Of a stretch of DNA of 20,296 bases, positions 14,529 through 20,296 are shown piece by piece. The notes below the pieces were generated by a model. The model searched no databases. It saw only the letters and a list, made by a program, of their open reading frames with translations, and had not been told where the DNA came from. Source of the DNA: a virus; IMG/VR virus record IMGVR_UViG_3300028412_000030, positions 1 to 20,296 of that record; one strand, written 5' to 3'. The position numbers were made by a program, and so were the translations under genes. The stretch's first letter is position 1. The number at the start of each line of letters is the position of its first letter.

Positions 14529-17500
14529 ATGTTCAAGGGACGCAACACACGAGACCTTGAAACACTCGCGGGCCGCCGCGGTAACACCGGGCAGCGCGCG
14601 GTGCTTTGGGACGAGATCGACCAGATTACCCGGCGCGTCGCGCAGAGTTTCACCGATGGCGGCGTCAGTACCGGCGGCGGATCGGCTGGCGCAATAGACG
14701 AGTCCGCGCTCGAAGACTATATCGCCAACACCAGCCCGAGCGTGCAGCAGATCAACCAGACGATTGACAGCACGACCACTTTCATCGGCAACCTGACCGC
14801 CGACGCGCGCGCCACCCTGCCGGATCTGGATCAGGCCATCACCGATGCGCGTAACGACGCGCTGGATGCGGTCAACGTCGCACAGGGCGAGATCGACACG
14901 CTGACCGGCGCTTACACCGGGACGCTGCCCGATCTGGAAGCGGCGATCACCGCCGCGCGTAACGACGCGACTGCGCAGATCGACACCGCAGAAACCGGGC
15001 TTCAATCCCAGATCAATGGCGTCAGCGCCGACCTGACGAACAACTATTACACGATCGCTCAGTCCGACAGCGCAATCAGCAGCGCGGTCACAACGCTCGA
15101 AAGTTCTCTGCAGACGGAGATCAACAACATTATCGCAGCCGGTGATGGGTCCGAGACAGTTCAGACCTTGAGCGCCCGGCTAGACGCGGACTTTTTCACG
15201 AAGACCGAGACAAACACCGCAATCAGCGCCGCAACGACCAGCCTTGAAGCCTCGCTGCAGACCGATATCTCCGAGGTCGCCGAGACGTTTCCCAACTTCG
15301 ATTTCTCGCAGGGGATTACTGGCTGGCGGGGCAAGGCAATCGACCAGGGCAGCTACAGCATTGTGACCGGCCCGGAGTTCATTGGCGGGCAGGCGTTCCG
15401 CCAGGTGGGCGTCCTCAACAGCACCAACTTCCTGGCGCCGGTCGACAGCCGGAAAACCGTCATCGACACAGCCCGCGCATATCGCGTTAAGGCCCGTTTT
15501 CGCGTGGTGGGAACTGTCCCAAGCGAGATCTTCTTTGTCATCCGCTTTGAGGACGTGAACGGCGACTACATTTCCGACTACTTTCCCGCCGGCTTCGGGC
15601 TCGGAGTTAACAACACCCCCGTCCAGAACAATGGCGCGTGGGTGTCGGTTTCAATAATGAGCGGCATCGGGACAGACAATCCGTTTCCAGCGGGCGCGTT
15701 CAAAGCCTATCCCCAAATATCTCTTGGCAATCAGCAGGGGCCTGATTCTATTGTCGAACTGGATGAACTAGCCCTGCTGGAGGTGACCGATAGCCGGGAG
15801 GTCGCTGCAACTCTGGAGCAAAACTATCTGACGATCGCGGAAACCGATCAGGCGATCTCCACCGCGACCACCGCGCTCCAGTCCAGCCTTGAGAGCCAGA
15901 TCGGCACGCTGAACGCGACGCTGACGGAAGATTACTTTACCTCGGCCGACACGACGCAGGCAATCAGCGCCGCTCAGGCGACCTTGCAATCGAACATTGA
16001 TACGGTCTCCGCAAACCTGACAAGCGAGCAGGCGACGCGTGCGAACGCTGACAGCGCGCTCACCACCAGCCTGAACACACTGACGACGCGCGTCGGAAGC
16101 GCAGAGGCGGAGATCGCCGGCGAGCAGATCGCCCGGTCTGATGCGGACAGCGCGCTCGCATCCGATATCTCGACGGTTTCCGCCAACCTCGCCACAACCG
16201 ACGCCTCGGTGACGCAGACCGCCAACGCAGTTGCAACTATCGAGAGTTTCGCCGGAGCGACATACACGCTGCGCGCGTTGGCCGGGGCCGCCGAGGGCGT
16301 GCTGGAACTTGTCGCCGCTGATGACCCGATAAACGGGCCGACTTCTGCGCTGCGCATCGACGTGACGCAGGTGAACATTGAAGGCCGCTTAAACGCCGAT
16401 TGGATCACCGGCGGTTTCATTCGCGCCAACCAGATGAAAATTGACGACCTTCTGTTTCTCGACTCTGGTAGTGCCGGATTTTCCATCGACAAAACAAGTG
16501 CTTATGATGTTAACAGCGATGGCATCTACATGGGCCGCACAAACGAATTGGATGGCTCCATCGGGTTCGGTTTGGCGTTTTCCAAGACCGATGATATCAC
16601 AGGGCTTCGCCAATCCATAGAAGCGACCCGGCGCAACGGAGTGCGGCTGTTCAACGCCAACCATTACCGCACCCTGTCCGTGCCGCTCAATCCCCTGCTC
16701 TACACCGATCCGCAAACTGTAGACCTGACCGGTTACAGCCGGGTCGATATCTTTCTGGTCGGCGGTGGCGCGGGCGGCAACGCCGGCGACCTCGACGGGC
16801 AGGGCACAGCCGGCGGTGACACTGTTGTCGTGCTGAAAGATGGCGCGACGGTGATTGAAACCTGGACCGCAGTGGGCGGGCAGCCGGAGGTTGAATCCGT
16901 GCGGAATCGTGCCCCCGCAACGCGCGGAGAGTCGAGCCCGTGGGGCACCGGCGGCGCGGCCGGTGCCAATTTGTCCTACGAGACGTATGATCAAAATGTC
17001 GCCGGCGGCGAGGGTGACACTAGGCTCGCAACGCGTCCAGTCGATGAAACGTCCGGCGGTAATGCAACGGGATACGGCGCAGGCGGCGGGGGCGGCGGCG
17101 CAAGTCAACCGCAAGACGGCGGCGGCTTGGGCGGTCAATCAAGCCCACTCGTTTCCATTGTTGGCTACGATATTTCAGGCATGTCTGCGCCCACGTTGGA
17201 AATTACGGATATTGGCGCTGCCGGGCTTGGTGCCAGCGGATCCGCATCGGGAGGGGGTGGCTCGCCTGGTCGGGTCCAAGTTGCAGAGAGCAACAGCGAG
17301 GACATCCCCGCTGATGTCATCCCGCTTTTGGCAACACAGAAAGGCTCCGCCAGCAGCCACGGTCCGTTTCCGGATTATGGCGCTGGCTTCTGGGTGTTTC
17401 ACACATTGGATGGAACCTCTTTGAACATGGGGAAAATTGAACTTGATGAGTCTGGCGGCGAAGTGATAGCCACAACCAGCGATTATATCTCTTTGGTTTC

Positions 17501-17579
17501 CGCAAAGACGCCTGACGTCATTATCCCGGCTGGAATTTCCAAAACAATCAGGTTTTTGTTCTTCAAAATGGGGCCCTGA
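14529..17579 (+). CDS. Large repeat-rich tail fibre / receptor-binding protein
   Basis: A 1016-residue trimeric-fibre-like protein. Residues 1-45 probably anchor it to the tail. Residues 60-250 and 430-570 are Ala/Thr/Ser/Asp-rich heptad-like helices. They carry a 26-residue repeat four times (starting at 173, 222, 433 and 469) with the pattern YxTxAxTxxAISxAxTxL, and a second repeat LPDLxxAITxARND at 97 and 133. Residues about 254-420 form a separate module starting FPNFDFSQGITGWRG and ending VELDELALLEV, the outline of a jelly-roll carbohydrate-binding-type domain. Residues 600-700 resemble a tail-protein shaft (INGPTSALRIDVTQVNIEGR). Residues about 745-915 are strongly Gly-rich, including six glycines in a row, as in phage adhesin tips. 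It probably binds host surface sugars or protein. Glycine-tip and sugar-binding roles are inferred from pattern. Confidence 0.85.
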   Translation: MFKGRNTRDLETLAGRRGNTGQRAVLWDEIDQITRRVAQSFTDGGVSTGGGSAGAIDESALEDYIANTSPSVQQINQTIDSTTTFIGNLTADARATLPDLDQAITDARNDALDAVNVAQGEIDTLTGAYTGTLPDLEAAITAARNDATAQIDTAETGLQSQINGVSADLTNNYYTIAQSDSAISSAVTTLESSLQTEINNIIAAGDGSETVQTLSARLDADFFTKTETNTAISAATTSLEASLQTDISEVAETFPNFDFSQGITGWRGKAIDQGSYSIVTGPEFIGGQAFRQVGVLNSTNFLAPVDSRKTVIDTARAYRVKARFRVVGTVPSEIFFVIRFEDVNGDYISDYFPAGFGLGVNNTPVQNNGAWVSVSIMSGIGTDNPFPAGAFKAYPQISLGNQQGPDSIVELDELALLEVTDSREVAATLEQNYLTIAETDQAISTATTALQSSLESQIGTLNATLTEDYFTSADTTQAISAAQATLQSNIDTVSANLTSEQATRANADSALTTSLNTLTTRVGSAEAEIAGEQIARSDADSALASDISTVSANLATTDASVTQTANAVATIESFAGATYTLRALAGAAEGVLELVAADDPINGPTSALRIDVTQVNIEGRLNADWITGGFIRANQMKIDDLLFLDSGSAGFSIDKTSAYDVNSDGIYMGRTNELDGSIGFGLAFSKTDDITGLRQSIEATRRNGVRLFNANHYRTLSVPLNPLLYTDPQTVDLTGYSRVDIFLVGGGAGGNAGDLDGQGTAGGDTVVVLKDGATVIETWTAVGGQPEVESVRNRAPATRGESSPWGTGGAAGANLSYETYDQNVAGGEGDTRLATRPVDETSGGNATGYGAGGGGGGASQPQDGGGLGGQSSPLVSIVGYDISGMSAPTLEITDIGAAGLGASGSASGGGGSPGRVQVAESNSEDIPADVIPLLATQKGSASSHGPFPDYGAGFWVFHTLDGTSLNMGKIELDESGGEVIATTSDYISLVSAKTPDVIIPAGISKTIRFLFFKMGP
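14817..14969 (+). repeat. Two-copy internal repeat in the fibre gene
   Basis: The fibre residues LPDLDQAITDARNDA (97-111) and LPDLEAAITAARNDA (133-147) are near-identical and 36 residues apart, and the DNA GCGCGTAACGACGCG is shared exactly. Conservation at the DNA level suggests a fairly recent duplication, or recombination between copies. Confidence 0.75.
15045..16010 (+). repeat. Four dispersed copies of a 26-residue fibre motif
   Basis: Copies lie at 15045-15122, 15192-15269, 15825-15902 and 15933-16010. Each begins with two aromatic or hydrophobic residues and Thr, followed by AIS-x-A and a Leu-rich end (for example YYTIAQSDSAISSAVTTLES). The four are more diverged at DNA level than in protein. 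The putative sugar-binding module sits between the second and third copies. Confidence 0.75.
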
Positions 17580-17581
17580 CC

Positions 17582-18106
17582 ATGCTGATTTACTATGCCT
17601 CGGACAACGGGAATGTTCTGTTCACAGTCGACGGCGACCCGGACGCGCCGCCGCCGGGTGATTACATCAACGTACCCGACGACACGCCGATCACCCCTCT
17701 GGAAGCGTTTGAAGTGTCCGGTGGGGCGCTTTTCGACCGCGTAGTGCCGGTGATGCCCGACCATGTGGATGCAGAGATTGAGCGACGCTTGCGCATGGGT
17801 ACGGGAATTGCCGTAACGGGTATTGGCGACATTCCGGTGCAGGGCCGCGATCGGGACATGGCCATATTCCCCAACCTGCGGGACAGCGCGAAGGAATTGC
17901 AGGAAGCCGGCATAACGGCCGCTGTCCTGCCCTTTCGCGACCGGGACAATGTCACGCACATGCTGACGCCGACGCAGATGCTGGAACTGGTCTCGGGTGC
18001 GCGCATGGCAGCGCAGGCGCTTTACAGCGCAATGTGGGATCTCAAGGACGCCAACCCGATACCGCAAGATTACACCGATGACAGCTACTGGCCGGTTTCA
18101 TCCTGA
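17582..18106 (+). CDS. DUF4376-like fibre-associated protein
   Basis: A 174-residue protein directly after the fibre gene. The C-terminal part shows the DUF4376-type pattern: VDAEIERRLRMG, then IPVQGRDRDMAIFPNL, VLPFRDRDNVTHMLTPTQML and the ending WDLKDANPIPQDYTDDSYWP. The N-terminal third (MLIYYASDNGNVLFTVDGDP) is beta-like. Proteins of this kind commonly follow tail fibre genes and are thought to help fibre assembly or to form part of the tail; the molecular role is not established. It starts three bases after the fibre stop and its own stop overlaps the next ATG (TGATG), so translation is coupled on its downstream side. Confidence 0.75.
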   Translation: MLIYYASDNGNVLFTVDGDPDAPPPGDYINVPDDTPITPLEAFEVSGGALFDRVVPVMPDHVDAEIERRLRMGTGIAVTGIGDIPVQGRDRDMAIFPNLRDSAKELQEAGITAAVLPFRDRDNVTHMLTPTQMLELVSGARMAAQALYSAMWDLKDANPIPQDYTDDSYWPVSS

Positions 18107-18732
18107 TGCAGCTCGCGTGCCGTCTTCTCATGTTTTCCGGGGGTCTGGATAGCACATACGTCCTCAAGAAGTTCCTGACGGAAACTGACGGCGTCATCTG
18201 CGTGCATCACATTCACTTGGCAAACCCGGATCGCAGGGGCGAGGCCGAAACCAAAGCCTGCCAAGCCATCATCGACTATTGCAAAGCCAATTATCGCACG
18301 TTTTTCTACAGCGAATCCAACATCGACCGAACCGGCATGACAGGTTTTTTCGGGTTCGACGTGATGACCGTCTCTTTCGAAGCCGGAATCGCCGCGGTCA
18401 ATTTCAAGAACACAATGGGCGTCATGCCGACAGAATGGTACTTTGGCGAGTGCCTTGAAGATCTCGACAGCCCGTACCAGAAGATGAAGAACCGGGCCCA
18501 TTGCTTGAGGTCAGCCATGCAGGCCGGATGCTGGCCCGAGAAACCGCCGCAGCTGAAAACGATTCCTTGGCCGACGAAATTGCAAACCATGCAATACCTC
18601 GCGCCCGACCTGGTCGATATGTGCTGGACGTGCCGCAATCCCAGGTCGTCAATCACTGGCCGCTACGGCTTTCGCGAGTGTGGCCGCTGCCATACCTGCA
18701 AGATGGTCAATTCCACGAGACGCGACCTGTAA
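18106..18732 (+). CDS. QueC-like PP-loop ATPase (7-cyano-7-deazaguanine synthase-like)
   Basis: A 208-residue enzyme of the PP-loop ATP pyrophosphatase superfamily. The ATP-binding loop FSGGLDST is at residues 10-17, close to the N-terminus as in QueC. The C-terminus has a zinc-type cysteine cluster, C173 and C176 in CWTCRNP and C192, C195 and C198 in ECGRCHTC, matching the QueC-style CxxCxxC plus an upstream cysteine. QueC converts carboxy-deazaguanine to preQ0, the precursor of queuosine and of 7-deazaguanine DNA modifications found in several phages. The middle is diverged, so the substrate may differ. It is translationally coupled to the tail gene before it. No queD, queE, folE or DNA transglycosylase gene is in the window, so a pathway cannot be shown here. 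Confidence 0.75.
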   Translation: MQLACRLLMFSGGLDSTYVLKKFLTETDGVICVHHIHLANPDRRGEAETKACQAIIDYCKANYRTFFYSESNIDRTGMTGFFGFDVMTVSFEAGIAAVNFKNTMGVMPTEWYFGECLEDLDSPYQKMKNRAHCLRSAMQAGCWPEKPPQLKTIPWPTKLQTMQYLAPDLVDMCWTCRNPRSSITGRYGFRECGRCHTCKMVNSTRRDL

Positions 18733-18835
18733 CGCTTCATCTTCTATTCTGCGCGCAGATGTGGTATTCGTGGCGCATCACCGCGCAAGATGTGTGGCCC
18801 GAAAGTCTTGGAACAGGCGAAAGGCCCGATATCTC

Positions 18836-19297
18836 ATGCCGCTTCCCTCGCAAATGTTGAACGATCTGGCGCTCGAATGGGCTCGCGGCGATGACGAGGC
18901 GGCGCGGTTTCTCGTGAACGTCATGCACATGGTCCGGCTTGCCGACGACATTGCCGACGAGGACACCATGGATCCGGTCGGTGATATGTCCAACCTTCTG
19001 ATCAGAGCATGGCTCGAACACGCCACCAACCCGTTTTTCCAGCGCCACAGCGCGGCTTTGGGTGCCAGCATGATGAACGGCGTTCTCATGTGGGACATGA
19101 GCGAGCATTGGCGCCACAGCAGTAATCGCAAGACGCGTATGTTCGGCTTCGTGGGGCGCGAGGCCATCGAACAGGTCGCCTATACCGTCGCCTTCATCTG
19201 CGGCGGATACGATCACGCCAAGGACGTCGCGCAGCAAATTCAGGAATTGAGCCATCAGGCTTCGTCCGAAACCTTTGAACAGTGGGAGGTCGAATAA
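18836..19297 (+). CDS. Hypothetical helical protein before the last tail gene
   Basis: A 153-residue, apparently all-helical protein of unknown function. Sequence landmarks are LALEWARGDDEAARFLVNVM, then VRLADDIADED (about residues 33-43), NPFFQRHSAALG, and a closing helix with ICGGYDHAKDVAQQIQEL. Similar proteins appear among phage tail operons as conserved hypotheticals. I start it at the ATG at 18836, preceded by AAGG at 18821-18824; a longer frame from 18680 would overlap the QueC-like gene and its added residues look out of frame. The TAA stop overlaps the next ATG. The DDIADED run recalls the DDxxD metal site of isoprenoid synthases, but the protein is far too short and lacks a second motif. 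Confidence 0.72.
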   Translation: MPLPSQMLNDLALEWARGDDEAARFLVNVMHMVRLADDIADEDTMDPVGDMSNLLIRAWLEHATNPFFQRHSAALGASMMNGVLMWDMSEHWRHSSNRKTRMFGFVGREAIEQVAYTVAFICGGYDHAKDVAQQIQELSHQASSETFEQWEVE

Positions 19298-20296
19298 TGG
19301 GCATGTATGGCGGCGGTGGAAGCGCACCTGACCCAGATCCGAACATTGGCAAGGCCGCGATGAAATCGGCGCAGATCGGCGAGGACTATCTCGGCTTCAT
19401 GAAGGAGCAGGCCGCGGTTTCGAACCGGTGGGCGGCTGACGACCGCGAACGCTACAAGACCGTGTTTGAGCCGATGCAGGACCAGTACATCACCGACGCG
19501 ATGGCCGGGCCGGATTATTCCGAAGTCGACGCCGCGGTCGAGCGCGCGGGCGCGGACGCGCGCCGGCAGTTCAGCCTTGCCCAAGGGCAGGAAGAGCGCC
19601 GGCTGGCCGCGTCCGGGGTCAACCCGGCGGCTGGCCGATCGACAGAGGCCACGCGGCGGTCTGAATTGACTGAGGCCCTTGGCACGACCGGCGCGCGCAA
19701 CACCACGCGCCTGCAACAGCGCAACCGGGCCGAGGACAAGAACGACGCCGAGGTCGCCAACGCGATCAACATGGGATCCGGCATGGCCGTGAACCCGGCC
19801 ACCTCGCTGGGGCTATCCAACAACGCCACCTCGCAGGGGTTCAGCGGCGCCATGCAGGGCTACGGCCAGCAGGGGCAGCTTCTCAACACGCAATACAACA
19901 ATCAGCTTCAATCGTGGCAGGCCGACCAGCAGCAGAGCAGTTCCATGATGGGCGGCCTCGGGTCGCTGGCCGGGCTCGGTATTTCGATGATGTCGTCCAA
20001 GGATTACAAGGAGGACAAGCGCCCGGCGCGCGGCGTGCTCGATGTCGCCAATAGCATGCCGGTCGAGGAATGGTCCTACAAGAAGGGCATCGCCGACGAG
20101 GGGAAGCATATCGGCCCCTATGCCGAGGATTTCCAAGCGGCCACGGGCAAGGGCGACGGCAAGTCGATTCCGATGCAGGACATGATGGGCGTCACCCTGG
20201 GCGCGGTTCAGGAACTGTCCCGCAAGGTCGACAAGCTGGAAGGCGGCAAGGGCCCGAAGAAGCGCAGCGTCATGGACCGTGAGATGACCGAGGGCA
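19297..20296 (+). CDS. Tail protein with S74-like chaperone domain (3' end missing)
   Basis: The frame is open from the ATG at 19297 to the right edge without a stop, giving 333 residues so far. The first 230 residues are Gly/Ala/Gln-rich and helical (EDYLGFMKEQAAVSNRW, RRLAASGVNPAAGRS, repeated Gln runs) and resemble the extended parts of podovirus tail or ejection proteins. A hydrophobic glycine segment at about 220-232 (MMGGLGSLAGLGISMM) precedes a C-terminal domain: SSKDYKEDKRP, VEEWSYKKGIADEGKHIGPY, AEDF and GAVQELSRKVDKLE. This matches the S74 intramolecular-chaperone pattern, with Ser232/Lys237-type spacing visible as SSKDYK (Ser five residues before Lys). GGGAGG at 19284-19289 precedes the ATG. 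In other phages this domain helps trimers fold and then cuts itself off; cleavage here is inferred. Confidence 0.75.
   Translation, partial: MGMYGGGGSAPDPDPNIGKAAMKSAQIGEDYLGFMKEQAAVSNRWAADDRERYKTVFEPMQDQYITDAMAGPDYSEVDAAVERAGADARRQFSLAQGQEERRLAASGVNPAAGRSTEATRRSELTEALGTTGARNTTRLQQRNRAEDKNDAEVANAINMGSGMAVNPATSLGLSNNATSQGFSGAMQGYGQQGQLLNTQYNNQLQSWQADQQQSSSMMGGLGSLAGLGISMMSSKDYKEDKRPARGVLDVANSMPVEEWSYKKGIADEGKHIGPYAEDFQAATGKGDGKSIPMQDMMGVTLGAVQELSRKVDKLEGGKGPKKRSVMDREMTEG

Noticed and set aside
14118-15005. 295-codon minus-strand frame across the tail/fibre junction
   Set aside because: It is antisense to two secure tail genes and reads as a low-information shadow.
18501-18860. Alternative rightward frame across the end of the QueC-like gene
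   Set aside because: It overlaps the conserved cysteine cluster in another frame and lacks a start signal.
18932-18964. DDIADED as an isoprenoid synthase metal site
   Set aside because: The protein is only 153 residues, has no second metal-binding motif and sits in a tail operon, so the match is likely chance.
1-20296. tRNA genes, integrase, attachment sites or insertion sequences
   Set aside because: No cloverleaf-like sequence, recombinase motif, transposase or terminal inverted repeats could be seen in the window.

Overview
The window is the structural (packaging, head and tail) module of a tailed double-stranded DNA phage or prophage. High GC, GC-ending codons, strong Shine-Dalgarno sites and short gene overlaps suggest an alphaproteobacterial host, possibly of the Rhodobacteraceae type. 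This host assignment is an inference from composition and protein style. The portal looks P22-like and the major capsid protein belongs to the N4-gp56 family. There is no tape-measure, sheath or major tail tube gene, so a short-tailed (podovirus-like) particle is the best reading. No integrase, repressor or attachment site is visible, so lifestyle cannot be decided here.

Layout. Positions 1-274 hold the start of one leftward gene and a complete 78-residue leftward gene, each with a good Shine-Dalgarno site. Positions 275-678 form a divergent non-coding region that is locally AT-rich and carries three stacked direct-repeat systems. One is a telomere-like 12-mer with five GGG runs; it lies about 160 bases before the small terminase gene. 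From 679 to the right edge all genes run rightward: small terminase (with a cysteine-rich insertion), a small unknown gene, large terminase split by an in-frame intein at its ATP-binding loop, an unknown gene, portal, two unknown genes, scaffold-like protein, and a CsrA-like RNA-binding protein ending in a strong terminator. Then come the major capsid protein, a probable head decoration/accessory protein, an acidic unknown, two head-tail adaptor/connector candidates, a tail/stabilisation protein, a 1016-residue repeat-rich tail fibre, a DUF4376-like fibre-associated protein, a QueC-like PP-loop enzyme, an unknown helical protein, and a tail protein with an S74-like chaperone domain that runs off the window.

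How it fits together. The terminase pair and portal package DNA into a head built from capsid and scaffold. The adaptor-like proteins close the head and join it to a tail carrying the long fibre. Less ordinary are the intein, the phage CsrA-like protein placed directly before the capsid gene, the QueC-like enzyme inside the tail operon, and the repeat cluster before the terminase genes. The repeat cluster is a candidate packaging or regulatory site.
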